DNA from: an uncultured Gemmatimonadota bacterium
Lineage (GTDB): Bacteria; Gemmatimonadota; Gemmatimonadetes; Longimicrobiales; Longimicrobiaceae
Length of the DNA stretch: 59,217 nucleotides
Reading direction: 5' to 3'
Assembly: GCA_902805735.1 (NCBI GenBank)
Contig: CADCTW010000074.1
Span: 1-59,217 of the forward strand
The notes under the pieces: model-generated
What the model was told of the DNA's origin: nothing
Databases searched by the model: none
Seen by the model: only the letters and a program-made list of their open reading frames with translations
Shown: in pieces, positions 11,701 through 18,889 of the stretch
How the letters are laid out: each line of letters starts with the position of its first letter
How positions within the stretch are numbered: the first letter of the stretch is position 1
Program-made: the position numbers and the translations under genes

Positions 11701-12296
11701 ACCTGCGCGGCCGCGGCGCCGAGGGGCGCGCCGAGATGCCGCTGGCCCTGGTGGAGCAGCAGCAGTACATCCACTACAACAAGGGCGCGCTGGCGATGTA
11801 CGCGCTGCGCGACTACGTCGGAGAGGAGCGGGTGAACGCCGCGCTCCGTTCCTTCCTGGACCGGTGGAAGTACCGCGGCCCCCCGTACCCCACCTCGCGA
11901 GACCTCCTGGGCCACCTGCGCGCCGCCACCCCGGACTCGCTGCACTACCTGGTGGACGACCTCTTCGAGCGGGTCACGCTGTACGACAACCGCACCGAGA
12001 GCGCCACCTACCGCCGCGTCCCGGGCGGCTACGAGGTGGAACTGCGCGTCCGCGCCAAAAAGGTGCGCGCCGATTCGCTCGGCGTGGAGACCGAGGTGCC
12101 GCTGGACGACCGCATCGAGATCGGCGTGTTCGGCCCCGACCGGGAGGTGCCGCTCTACCTGGCCAAGCACCGCATCCGCGCCGGCCTGCAGACGGTGCGC
12201 GTGCGGGTGAAGGAGCTTCCCGAGCGGGCCGGCATCGACCCGCTGCACAAGCTGATCGACCGGGGGATCGAGGACAACACGAAGGACCTGAACTGA
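8727..12296 (+). CDS. ABC-2 permease / M1 family metallopeptidase fusion
   Basis: Membrane protein of 1189 residues joining two ABC-2-like permease halves to a C-terminal gluzincin. The first half (about 1-270) has repeated membrane helices; a second group (about 325-575) ends in LLVLGTGGFIVY. From about 590 onward the chain resembles M1 aminopeptidases, with HEVAHQWWGHQ at about 937-947 and the downstream glutamate in SETLAEY near 960, so the zinc site looks complete. This architecture is known as a permease/M1 fusion in environmental bacteria; the substrate is unknown. The ATG overlaps the ATPase stop (ATGA), indicating a two-gene operon. A palindromic repeat follows the stop. Confidence 0.9.
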   Translation: MNAFLGIARYEIRHHLRRISAWVYSGVLFLIAWTVTSSRAGVWHEFDLGSDLLLANSPLRVTTLMLTLGMLAVPVTSAIAGTAVYRDFETRAYPLFFTTPVPKWAYLGGRYLGAVAANFVILLAIPLGIIAACASPFADAVRVGPFDPRAYLHALGVIALPNLLFTAALFLVLTAVTRRMLPAYVGGFGLLVGWAVALVFAGTVEEELLFYLVDPFGVAPTLRSTRYWTVTEQNHALLPLPPLLALNRAIWLAVGAGVFAWGGHRFRFAHAADERDLNRPSGRRRNADDDAPVVVPRARRTFDRRTHALQLAATFRRSLREVVGNVYFPIIVGFCLLFVLLLGGDIGEIYGTRTFPVTYKVLETLGGTFALFVLIVIIFYAGELVWMERDRRTHQLHDAAPVPTWVPLLAKLAALTLTVALLLAACMVCGMMIQASRGYFRFEIGQYLNTLFVHQLLGTYLPLIVLAVTVQTLSNHKYVGHFVMLVYYVVSPFVTTIWVKHNLLVYSSAPTLQYSDMNGWNGALGAWSWYALFWGGAAVLLAIASNLFWPRGEERGGGWRMRLARMRTTRPLLVAATLAGLLVLGTGGFIVYNTTVLNPWTAEDDSEAVQLRYERLYKRFEWAPQPRVTGVKLLVELFPRAQEMRARGTYRLHNRTRSRIDSVHVDISSDMHIGSFAFDRPATRVLRDSAGGYYIYRLARPLLPGDSAEFRFDVAVRTPGFTDEPRYGPVVENGTFVNNQSLPRIGYNPEGEITGEGDREQHGLPRRPRANRIGDARARTVNFISRDADWVTFEATVVTDADQTAVAPGYLQRSWKEGDRRYFHYRMDAPILNFYAFLSGRYAVRRDRWRNVAIEVYHHPPHGYNVERMVGAVKKSLDYFTAEFGPYQHRQVRILEFPRYAEFAQSFANTIPYSEGIGFIADVRKDDIDYPFFVTAHEVAHQWWGHQLVGADVQGAAMLSETLAEYSALMVMERQFGRAKIGRFLRYELDQYLRGRGAEGRAEMPLALVEQQQYIHYNKGALAMYALRDYVGEERVNAALRSFLDRWKYRGPPYPTSRDLLGHLRAATPDSLHYLVDDLFERVTLYDNRTESATYRRVPGGYEVELRVRAKKVRADSLGVETEVPLDDRIEIGVFGPDREVPLYLAKHRIRAGLQTVRVRVKELPERAGIDPLHKLIDRGIEDNTKDLN

Positions 12297-12298
12297 CC

Positions 12299-12361
12299 GG
12301 GCTCACACAGAGACACAGAGGCACAGAGACGAATTCATCTCTGTGCCTCTGTGTCTCCGTT
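12299..12361. repeat. HRD-type palindromic repeat, full copy 3
   Basis: Left arm GGCTCACACAGAGACACAGA... and right arm TCTCTGTGCCTCTGTGTCTC around a GACGAATTC loop. The outer TGTGTGAG of the right arm is missing. It sits exactly between convergent genes, where a bidirectional stop signal would be useful, though no T-tract is present. Confidence 0.82.
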
Positions 12362-12686
12362 AGCCGGGCCGCTCGTCCGGGGCGATGGCCGCGGCGATGT
12401 CGCGGGCTGTCGCGCCGGTGGCGAGCAGCCCTCGTACGAGCAGATCCAACGACACCGAGGGGTCGCCTGCCTCTATCTTGGCGACACGCGATTGGCTGGA
12501 TCCGAGCCGCGTTGCCAGCTCGTTTTGTGTGAGCCCCTGCTCCGTGCGCCGCGCTCTCAACATTGCGCGCAGGGCGACTTTCACCTCGATGAACGCGGCC
12601 TCTTCGTCGGTCAGGTTGAGAAAATCCTGGGCCGAGCCTACACGCCAGCCCGCGTTCTCCAGACGTTCACGCTTGCCTTTCTCCAC
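12360..12686 (-). CDS. XRE-family antitoxin (HigA-like)
   Basis: Helix-turn-helix protein of 108 residues. The N-terminal ~40 residues are charged, then an HTH follows in RTEQGLTQNELATRLGSSQS / RVAKIEAG at roughly 47-75, typical of HigA-type antitoxins. It starts inside the 3' end of the RelE-fold gene (20-base overlap), giving the toxin-first order common in higBA. As known for such pairs, it probably neutralises the toxin and represses the shared promoter upstream of 13041. The stop lies at the truncated edge of palindromic copy 3. Confidence 0.85.
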   Translation of the reverse strand: MEKGKRERLENAGWRVGSAQDFLNLTDEEAAFIEVKVALRAMLRARRTEQGLTQNELATRLGSSQSRVAKIEAGDPSVSLDLLVRGLLATGATARDIAAAIAPDERPG

Positions 12687-13041
12687 GCGTACCTCCTCGG
12701 GTCAGCTCGTCGTAACGCCGGAATCTTCGCCGGCAATTTTTGATGATGTGCGCGGGCGTTGTCCGGCTGGTCTTTGGGAAAACCGCCGCGATCACCACTG
12801 CATCTGCATCCACCCGGTACACGATGCGCCAGCTCCGGTCCTCGTCGGTGACACGGAGCTCGTGGCACCGCGCGCCGATGCTCGGCATTGGACGCGAGTG
12901 CGGAAATGGAAGTGTCTCGCCACTATGCAAGCGCCTGAGAAGATCGCCGGTCCTGGTCCGTGCAGCCTTCGTAAACGGAGGACTGCGTACCTCTCCGTGC
13001 AACCAGGCGAGCGGTTTGCCAGCCGGATTCATCTTCATCAT
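12667..13041 (-). CDS. RelE/HigB-like toxin (phage Gp49-like)
   Basis: Basic 124-residue protein of the RelE/ParE superfamily, Gp49-like branch. Diagnostic stretches are the N-terminal KPLAWLHGEVRSPPFT, the central LRVTDEDRSWRIVYRVD and VIAAVFPKTSRTTP. Known relatives are ribosome-dependent mRNA interferases. Starts at 13041 and 13038 are both possible. The tail continues 20 bases into the antitoxin gene, which ensures coupled translation. Upstream lies ~260 bases without a gene, where the shared promoter and operator should be. Confidence 0.85.
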   Translation of the reverse strand: MMKMNPAGKPLAWLHGEVRSPPFTKAARTRTGDLLRRLHSGETLPFPHSRPMPSIGARCHELRVTDEDRSWRIVYRVDADAVVIAAVFPKTSRTTPAHIIKNCRRRFRRYDELTRGGTRGERQA

Positions 13042-13303
13042 GGTATGTCAGATCCGGCATCCGCGCAACCAGAGTCCTCAGCTTGGCCACGTGAGGAAGG
13101 GGAGCCATTCTCAACATGTCACGGCCCCTTTGTACGGGGCAATGCCGCGGGTCTGATCGGTTCGGCGTGTGGCGGGAAGGAAGCGCGAGCGTCGCGACGG
13201 CATAGTGCCCTGCTGCTCCCGCGGTGGCAGGCGGGTTGCGTGCTGCGCAGTCGCGCGGATGATGGGGAGGCGTGCCGCGAACCCTTGAGCTACGGAGTTG
13301 CCC

Positions 13304-13633
13304 ATGTGGAGGAGCTCGATTGTGCGCCTTGCGGCGCTGGCCGCGGTGACCGGCGCGCTGGCGTGCGGCGGTGGAGGCGAGGCGGTGGATGAGAAGGGTA
13401 CGGCGGATACCGGGGCGCTGCAGAACAACCCCGATCCGGCGACGGGGAGCCCCGCGGGAGGCGGAGCGGCGCCGGGAGACGCGCCGCCCTCGATGGGCCC
13501 CGGCTCGGCGGTGAACGCGGAAGGGACGGCCGACACGGAGATGCTCAATCACAACCCCGATACCGTGACGGGTAGCCCCGCCGGCGGCGGCGCCGCTCCG
13601 GGCAGCCAGCCGCCCGCTCCGACGCCTCCCTGA
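13304..13633 (+). CDS. Small repeat-containing lipoprotein
   Basis: Lipoprotein of about 109 residues: signal RLAALAAVTGALAC followed by Gly residues. The mature part holds two copies of a ~40-residue unit (GTADTGALQNNPDPATG then SPAGGGAAPG, and GTADTEMLNHNPDTVTG then SPAGGGAAPG), rich in Ala, Gly and Pro and probably unstructured. The start is MWRSS at 13304 or ATG at 13298. No function is recognised. It stands alone between two toxin-antitoxin modules and is followed by a perfect hairpin terminator. Confidence 0.7.
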   Translation: MWRSSIVRLAALAAVTGALACGGGGEAVDEKGTADTGALQNNPDPATGSPAGGGAAPGDAPPSMGPGSAVNAEGTADTEMLNHNPDTVTGSPAGGGAAPGSQPPAPTPP

Positions 13634-13654
13634 GCCCGCAAGCGCGGAAGGGAT

Positions 13655-13684
13655 GAGCCCGACACCGGTTGCGGTGTCGGGCTC
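13655..13684. terminator. Strong hairpin terminator
   Basis: Perfect 13-base-pair stem GAGCCCGACACCG / CGGTGTCGGGCTC with a GTTG loop. It lies 21 bases after the lipoprotein stop and 24 bases beyond the stop of the convergent HepT gene, so it could end both transcripts. Only GTTC follows on the + strand, so intrinsic strength relies on the stem. Confidence 0.75.
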
Positions 13685-13708
13685 GTTCGCGTCGATGCGA
13701 CGTGTGCG

Positions 13709-14056
13709 CTACTCCGCGCTTTCGGCCGCGAGAATCCGGTCGATCTGCTGCTGGAGAACGGTGGATTCGCACGCGGCGACGTTCCAGACGATATCGTAGT
13801 CCACGCCCGAGTAGCCGTGGATGAGCCGGTCGCGCATTCCACCCATCATCCGCCATTCGACTTCCGGATAACGCGCACGGAACTCCGGTGGCACCTGCTT
13901 GGCCGCCTCGCCGATGACCTCGATGCTGCGGACGAACGCGCGGGGGCGCACCTCGTCCTCCAGGAAGTCGTCTCTGGTGAGAGTGCGCACCTGGACAGCC
14001 AGGAACTCGGCTTCGACGCGCATGTGCCGCAGGTACTCAAGCGGCGAGAAGGACAT
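13709..14056 (-). CDS. HepT-like HEPN toxin (DUF86)
   Basis: HEPN-fold protein of 115 residues if it starts at MSFSPLEYL (14056); 119 if at 14068. It carries the RNase motif as [17 protein letters not shown] near residues 80-95 (Arg-x4-His followed by Tyr), typical of HepT. In characterised HepT/MntA pairs the nucleotidyltransferase AMPylates the HEPN toxin near this motif and blocks its RNase activity. It follows mntA and overlaps its 3' end by about 20 bases, as expected for this module. Confidence 0.88.
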   Translation of the reverse strand: MSFSPLEYLRHMRVEAEFLAVQVRTLTRDDFLEDEVRPRAFVRSIEVIGEAAKQVPPEFRARYPEVEWRMMGGMRDRLIHGYSGVDYDIVWNVAACESTVLQQQIDRILAAESAE

Positions 14057-14348
14057 CCTCCGCCTCACGCAGGATGTGGGGTCCGATGAACGGGCTCAGC
14101 GACTCGGTGGTGACGAGCTCCACGCGCTTCTCGAACAGCGTCTCCAGGAAAAAGGAAAGCGCCATGAAGTTCCGGAAGGTCTTCCGGGCCGGGTCGAATT
14201 CGACGAGGAAGTCCACGTCGCTGTCCGCGCGGGCTTCGCCGCGCACGACGGAGCCGAACAGCGCGATGCGCCGGATCCCGAGAGCCTGGATCTGCTCGCG
14301 GGCGTGTTCGAGGCGCTCGACGACCTGCTCTTTGGTCAGAGTCTCCAT
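14037..14348 (-). CDS. MntA-like nucleotidyltransferase antitoxin
   Basis: Minimal nucleotidyltransferase of 103 residues with the polymerase-beta-type signature [20 protein letters not shown] near residues 31-50, including the DxD metal-binding pair. In HEPN/MNT modules this protein is the antitoxin, modifying HepT. It is the first gene of the pair; an AT-rich TAGATT reads on the minus strand 7 bases before the ATG, compatible with a very short or absent leader, but no clear -35 was found. Confidence 0.88.
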   Translation of the reverse strand: METLTKEQVVERLEHAREQIQALGIRRIALFGSVVRGEARADSDVDFLVEFDPARKTFRNFMALSFFLETLFEKRVELVTTESLSPFIGPHILREAEDVLLAA

Positions 14349-14525
14349 GGCCGTAATCTACAGGGGTACGCAAGGCGGCGGAGGCGCCGCTTCACAAACC
14401 GCGCCGTATTCGTGGAGCGGCATGTGCAGGATGGTGATCCGCTTAGCAGTCGAACCCGAAGCGGCGAGGCTCCCATGAACGTGCGTTTGAAGGACCGGCG
14501 GAAGCGGGCGAAGCGCGGAGGGTAG
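14349..14525. other. Gene-free stretch upstream of mntA
   Basis: About 180 bases between the start of mntA and the NUDIX remnant. It should hold the mntA promoter. No convincing -35, riboswitch or other gene was seen. An open stretch with stop at 14525 in the frame of the NUDIX fragment contains MNVRLKDRRKRAKRG but has no family resemblance. Confidence 0.4.
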
Positions 14526-14658
14526 CTCTGGCGGCACCTGCGGGCGGCGGTGCGCCTCGTCGTGCGGCACCCGCTGACGAGCGTGACGGTGGTGCCCGTG
14601 CGCGAAGACGGACGCATCGTGCTGGCGCGCCGGGGGAGGAGCCCGGGATGGAGCCGGT
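14526..14658 (+). pseudogene. NUDIX hydrolase N-terminal remnant
   Basis: An open stretch translates to WRHLRAAVRLVVRHPLTSV followed by TVVPVREDGRIVLARRGRSP, the usual first strands of a NUDIX hydrolase. It stops just before where the NUDIX box should begin, because palindromic repeat copy 4 follows at once. No start codon is evident and an in-frame TAG precedes it. It is most likely a gene cut at the repeat. Confidence 0.6.
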
Positions 14659-14724
14659 GCTCACACCGAGACACAGAGGCACAGAGACGACTTCATCTCT
14701 GTGTCTCTGTGTCTCTGTGTGAGG
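14659..14724. repeat. HRD-type palindromic repeat, full copy 4
   Basis: Arms GCTCACACCGAGACACAGAG... and TCTCTGTGTCTC...GTGTGAGGC around a GACGACTTCA loop. It abuts a NUDIX remnant on the left and, on the minus strand, supplies the last codons and stop of the symporter gene. Confidence 0.85.
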
Positions 14725-16093
14725 CATGCTGTAGCGGCACCGGCTCGGCGCCCACGGGGGGCTCGCCGGGTTCCACCACCGTGGGGTCGGGGTCGAGGGG
14801 ATGGGGGACGAGGGGGGAGCCCTCGGAGCGGGCCACGACGAGGGAGGTGAGGAGGTCGCCGCAGACGTTGGGGACGGTGCGCGACATGTCCAGGATGCGG
14901 TCCACGCCCAGGATCAGGGCGATGCCGCCGCCGGGGACACCCACCATCTCCAGCACCAGCACCAGGAGGGGGATGGAGCCGCCGGGCACCCCCGCCGCGC
15001 CCACGGCGGTGATGATGCACATCACCACGACCACCAGCTGCTGCTGCAGCCCCAGCGCCACCCCGAACACCTGCGCCAGGAAGAGGATCGTGATCCCCTC
15101 GAAGAGCGCCGTGCCGTTCATGTTCATGGTTGCGCCCAGCGGCATCACGAACCCCGCGATCTCGCGCGGCACGCCGAACTCCTGCTGCGCCGTGCGGATG
15201 GTGGTGGGGAGGGTGGCGTTGGAGCTGGAGGTGGAGAACGCCGTCACCATCAGCGTGCGGGTGCGGCGCAGGAAGTCCAGCGGGCGCACCCCGGCCAGTG
15301 CGCCCGACAGCAGCGGGATCACCACGAAGAGGTGGAACGCCAGCCCGCACAGGACCACCACCACGTACATCCCCAGCGACTGCAGCAGCGCGAAGCCGAA
15401 GCGCGCCGTGACCCCGAAGATCAGCGCGGCCACGCCGTACGGCGCGACCTTCATGGCGAAGCCGATGATGACCGTGACCGCGTAGCTGATCCCCTCCAGC
15501 ACCATGAGCACCGGGCGCGCCGCCTCGGCGGGAATGCGCGTGAGGGCCACACCGAAGATCAGGGCGAAGAAGATCAGCGGGAGCATCTCGCCCTTCGCCG
15601 CGGCGTCCACCGGGTTGCGGGGGATGATGTTGACGAAGGTCTGCACGCCGAAGCCGCCGGACTCGGCCGCCGCCTGCTTCTCCGCCGCCTGGCCGCCGAA
15701 CTGCCGCATCAGCGCGTCGCGGATGGCGGGGTCGAGCCCCTCGCCGGGCTGGATGGTGTTCACCAGGAAGAGCCCGACCACGGCCGCGAACGCCGTCGTC
15801 GCGAGGAAGAAGCCGATCGTCTTCGCCCCGATGCGCCCCACCTTGGTGAGGTCGCCGAGCTGCGCAACGCCCAGCGCGAGCGAGGTGAACACCAGCGGCA
15901 CCACCACCATGAACAGCATCCGCAGGAACACCTGTCCCACCGGATCGGTGACGTTGCCGATGATCCACTCCAGCCGCTCGCTGCCACGCCAGAGCGCGTT
16001 GGCGGTGATCCCCGCCGCGGTGCCCAGCGCCAGGCCCAGCAGGATCTTGGTGTGAAGCTGCATGCCGCGCGGCGCGGCGGTATCCTGCGTCAT
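14693..16093 (-). CDS. Dicarboxylate/amino acid:cation symporter
   Basis: Inner-membrane DAACS (GltP/DctA-like) transporter, 466 residues, driving uptake of dicarboxylates or acidic amino acids with H+ or Na+. Family landmarks are the serine-rich STSSSNATLP re-entrant loop and the NMNGTALFEG substrate/cation motif, with about eight hydrophobic helices plus two hairpins. The last ~9 residues (SHRDTETQR) are encoded by palindromic repeat copy 4, which also provides the stop; the ancestral gene probably ended slightly earlier. A poorly conserved Pro/Glu-rich tail precedes it. No partner gene is evident. Confidence 0.92.
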   Translation of the reverse strand: MTQDTAAPRGMQLHTKILLGLALGTAAGITANALWRGSERLEWIIGNVTDPVGQVFLRMLFMVVVPLVFTSLALGVAQLGDLTKVGRIGAKTIGFFLATTAFAAVVGLFLVNTIQPGEGLDPAIRDALMRQFGGQAAEKQAAAESGGFGVQTFVNIIPRNPVDAAAKGEMLPLIFFALIFGVALTRIPAEAARPVLMVLEGISYAVTVIIGFAMKVAPYGVAALIFGVTARFGFALLQSLGMYVVVVLCGLAFHLFVVIPLLSGALAGVRPLDFLRRTRTLMVTAFSTSSSNATLPTTIRTAQQEFGVPREIAGFVMPLGATMNMNGTALFEGITILFLAQVFGVALGLQQQLVVVVMCIITAVGAAGVPGGSIPLLVLVLEMVGVPGGGIALILGVDRILDMSRTVPNVCGDLLTSLVVARSEGSPLVPHPLDPDPTVVEPGEPPVGAEPVPLQHASHRDTETQR

Positions 16094-16100
16094 GGGCGGC

Positions 16101-16508
16101 TCAGGAGAGAGGCAGCGCGGCGACCCGGCCGGCTCGCGGGTTCCGCTCTACGTGGTCGGTGTCCGCGGTTTCCAGGACCTCGCGGACCTCGGCGGAGGAG
16201 CCCTCGGGGGCCACGCGCAGGAAGCGCTCGGCGATCTGCAGGGCGCCGGCGCGGGAATCGGCGCGCACGATGGCGTAGCCGGCGATCAGCTCCTTGGCCT
16301 CGGCGAAGGGGCCGTCCATCACGTTCATCTTCCCGCCGCTGAGGCGGGCGCGGAAGCCGCGGGCGCTCTCGCGCAGGCCCTCCGTGGAAAGGAGGATGCC
16401 CTCGTCGGCCATCTGCGCGATGAGGCGGCGCATCTCCGCGGATTCCTTGCACACCGGTGCGGTCGCTTCCGTGTCGGTTTCGCCGCGGAACATGATCATG
16501 AAGCGCAT
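16101..16508 (-). CDS. YciI-like (DGPF domain) protein
   Basis: Small cytoplasmic protein of 135 residues of the YciI/DGPF family, a ferredoxin-like fold with no firmly known reaction; relatives often lie beside sigma factors. Seen here: the start MRFMIMFRGETDTE, the central DGPFAEAKELIAGYAIV and a helical ARLSGGKMNVMDGPF segment. It lies 7 bases upstream of the symporter on the same strand, so the two are probably cotranscribed. No sigma factor gene is adjacent. Confidence 0.85.
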   Translation of the reverse strand: MRFMIMFRGETDTEATAPVCKESAEMRRLIAQMADEGILLSTEGLRESARGFRARLSGGKMNVMDGPFAEAKELIAGYAIVRADSRAGALQIAERFLRVAPEGSSAEVREVLETADTDHVERNPRAGRVAALPLS

Positions 16509-17100
16509 CGTCGGGTTTCCTTTCAGGTTCGGGGTTCACGGCCGGGAAAAGCTGTCTCACACAGAGGCACAGAGACACAGAGGAGGTGGGGAAGCGCGCC
16601 GGTGCAAACCTTAATGTGAATGGGCTTGCGCACTATCATTTCAATACACATAGTGAATACGACGATCGGGCGCGGGTTCAGCGTCGGGGGCGGAGGGCGA
16701 TTGCCCCGATCCTGAGGCCGGAAGCCGGTTTCCGGTGCGCGAGATGTTCGGCGGGTCTGCTCCATGAAGTCGTAGCACCTCGTACATGAGTCCGTTAAGC
16801 GCCACCGAGACGACAATTTCGGAGCGTGCGAGCGTCCTCATACCCTGTCCTTCGGGCGCGAAGCTCGAACCGGCCTGAATCAACAACGACACCCTGCTCT
16901 CGGCAAGACGGATCCGCGAGGCCGTCCGCCGCCCGGCTGTGCGCCGCGGGGTCATCGCGTGGAAGGAATCCAGTACGGCGTTGCCGGAGGCGACTCGCCT
17001 CCGGTGAGCCGCGGCGGGTGGAGCCGCGCCACCCGTCCGGAGTGTGACGGCACGCGGAAAACGATCCGGTTCCCCATCCCTCCCCTAATGCTGGAGCACG
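16509..17100. other. Long gene-poor gap
   Basis: Nearly 600 bases without a supported gene. It holds one half repeat (16554-16582), an AT-richer patch at about 16608-16665 that may contain the promoter for the leftward YciI-symporter pair, and the leader of the protease gene. Open frames here have no signal, family motif or ribosome binding site, and I reject them. Confidence 0.45.
16554..16582 (+). repeat. HRD-type repeat, half copy
   Basis: Single arm TCTCACACAGAGGCACAGAG followed by ACACAGAGGAGG. It lies upstream of the leftward YciI gene in the opposite orientation to the other leader-type half copies. Confidence 0.75.
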
Positions 17101-18816
17101 ATGATGAGAATCCCCCGCAGGATCACCGCAGTACTGGCCGTAACGCTGGCGCTCGCGGGCTGCCGCGACGACCTGCCCACCGCCGGCGAACAGCCCGCCC
17201 GACCCGTGCCCGACGCGTCGGCGCTCAGCCGGGCGCAGATGGAGAGCAAGGCGCGCATCGCCGAGCCGGGCGACCTCGGCATGGTCATGCGCAACGAGCT
17301 TCGCGCGATGGATGATGCCACCTTCCTCAAGGAGCTGGAGCGGACCGGAAACATCGTGATGGTCGGGTTCAAGCTGGAGACCGGGGTGCGCGGCGTGTCC
17401 GCGCGCGGCGAGGCCCTGGTGCCGGCCGACGAGAAGCGCCAGCGGATGCAGGTGGTGGAGCGGCTGGCGGAGCGGGTCATCCACCGCTTCGGGGGCATCC
17501 CGGCGATCGCCGTGAAGCTGCACAGCGCGCAGGCCGCCCTGGGGCTCCGCAAGCAGCCGTGGGTGGACTACGTGGCGCCAGGCGGGAGCGGGCTGATGAC
17601 GCCGGACGTGGTGACGTCCAGCATGTCCACCGTGAGATGCTACTCGGACTACCTGAACGCCCCGATGCCCACGTCGCCGCAGCTGCTGCCGTGGAACATC
17701 CAGCGCATCAAGGCGGACCAGGCGTGGCCCATCGCGGGCCAGGGCGCCGGCAGCATCGCGGTGCTGGACGACGGCTTGGACGAGGGCCCCAACAACCTGA
17801 ACCCCATCGAGCTGCCGTGGGACTTCAAGCGGTACTACTCTGTCAGCACTTCCAGCAACGGACGGCACGGCACGCCCGTGGCGGGCGCCGCCTTCGCGCG
17901 TGACAACGGGGTGGGCACCGTGGGCTCGGGGCCGGCCGCCACGGGGCGCATCTACAAGATCGCCGATGCCAACGACGCGAGCGCCTGGGAGACGTACGCG
18001 GCCTGGTCCATCGACGACGCGCGCTACTACTCCAAGGTGGTCACGATCAGCTACTCCACCAAGCAGACTTCTTCCAGCCCTCCGGCCGCCCAGGCGGGGC
18101 TCTACGACGCCATCCGCAACGCGTACTACCAGCACAGCGTGCTGATCACGGCGTCCACGGGCAACCAGCAGAGGAGCGATTACTACGCCTACCCGGCGAA
18201 GTTCGACGAGGTGATCGGCGTGGGCGGCTCCGGGTACAGCGACGAGTGGGTGTACAACAACTATGCGCCGGGGAACGTGGAGGTGGCGGCGCCGGCGGTG
18301 GACGTGTCCACCGTGTGCAAGGGCGGCGGCATCGGCATCGAGAGCGGCACCTCCTTCGCCACGCCGATGGTGGCCGGCGCGTTGATGGTGATGCGCGGGT
18401 ACTATCCGTACCACTCCAACGACCAGATCCGCGCGAAGCTGCGCAACACCGCCCAGCCCATGGCGAGCACGCAGAAGAGCGGCGCGGGGCGCATCGACCT
18501 GCTGCGCGCGGTGTCGCCGGACCCGCTCAGCGTGTACATCAACGGCCAGACCTACATCGACTACTCCGGCAGCTACACCTGGACCGCGTACGCCTCCAAC
18601 GGCGACGGCAACTACGCGTACCAGTGGGAGCGGAGCTCCGACGGCTACAGCTGGTACCCGGTGAGCAACGCCTCGACGTACTCCGCGTACGTGTCGCAGG
18701 GTGATCCCGCTTTCTACCTGCGCGTCATCGTCACCTCGGCCGGGCAGACGGCCCAGGACCAGATCTACGTGACCGTGGCGGGGAACTGCCCCGGAACGGA
18801 GATCTGCATCCAGTAG
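17101..18816 (+). CDS. S8 family serine protease lipoprotein
   Basis: Subtilisin-like secreted protease, 571 residues. The signal TAVLAVTLALAGC ends in a lipobox, predicting a lipid anchor. A propeptide-like region covers about 30-190. The catalytic triad is visible: Asp in IAVLDDGLDEG (223-224), His256 in GRHGTPVAGA and Ser418 in GTSFATPMVAGAL, with the oxyanion Asn probably in STGNQQ. After the catalytic domain a ~100-residue beta-rich, Tyr-rich domain (YQWERSSDGYSW) resembles Ig-like repeats that bind surfaces. The start may be 17101 or 17104 (Met-Met). It stands alone and is followed by a palindromic repeat. Confidence 0.9.
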   Translation: MMRIPRRITAVLAVTLALAGCRDDLPTAGEQPARPVPDASALSRAQMESKARIAEPGDLGMVMRNELRAMDDATFLKELERTGNIVMVGFKLETGVRGVSARGEALVPADEKRQRMQVVERLAERVIHRFGGIPAIAVKLHSAQAALGLRKQPWVDYVAPGGSGLMTPDVVTSSMSTVRCYSDYLNAPMPTSPQLLPWNIQRIKADQAWPIAGQGAGSIAVLDDGLDEGPNNLNPIELPWDFKRYYSVSTSSNGRHGTPVAGAAFARDNGVGTVGSGPAATGRIYKIADANDASAWETYAAWSIDDARYYSKVVTISYSTKQTSSSPPAAQAGLYDAIRNAYYQHSVLITASTGNQQRSDYYAYPAKFDEVIGVGGSGYSDEWVYNNYAPGNVEVAAPAVDVSTVCKGGGIGIESGTSFATPMVAGALMVMRGYYPYHSNDQIRAKLRNTAQPMASTQKSGAGRIDLLRAVSPDPLSVYINGQTYIDYSGSYTWTAYASNGDGNYAYQWERSSDGYSWYPVSNASTYSAYVSQGDPAFYLRVIVTSAGQTAQDQIYVTVAGNCPGTEICIQ

Positions 18817-18836
18817 GCCGATTGGGATAAAACCGC

Positions 18837-18886
18837 GGGCTCGCACGGAGGCACGGAGAACCGAGGTGGTTCTCCGTGCCTCCGTC
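18837..18886. repeat. HRD-type palindromic repeat, full copy 5
   Basis: Short version: GGAGGCACGGAGAACC / GGTTCTCCGTGCCTCC around GAGG. It is a perfect 16-base stem lying 20 bases after the protease stop, so it may act as a 3' hairpin for that transcript. Confidence 0.85.
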
Positions 18887-18889
18887 GCG

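Noticed and set aside
7653..12248. Very long open frame (1531 codons) on the minus strand opposite the ABC permease/peptidase gene
   Set aside because: It mirrors the codon pattern of the + strand genes in very GC-rich DNA, is rich in Arg/His/Gln runs and has no motif or ribosome binding site. The + strand genes have clear domains.
14801..16342. Long + strand open frame opposite the symporter and YciI-like genes
   Set aside because: Composition is typical of an antisense reading (His, Gln, Asp and Arg rich), while the minus strand encodes well-defined families.
16523..16816. Small minus-strand open frame in the gap before the protease gene
   Set aside because: It runs into a half palindrome at its C-terminus, has no ribosome binding site and no recognisable motif.
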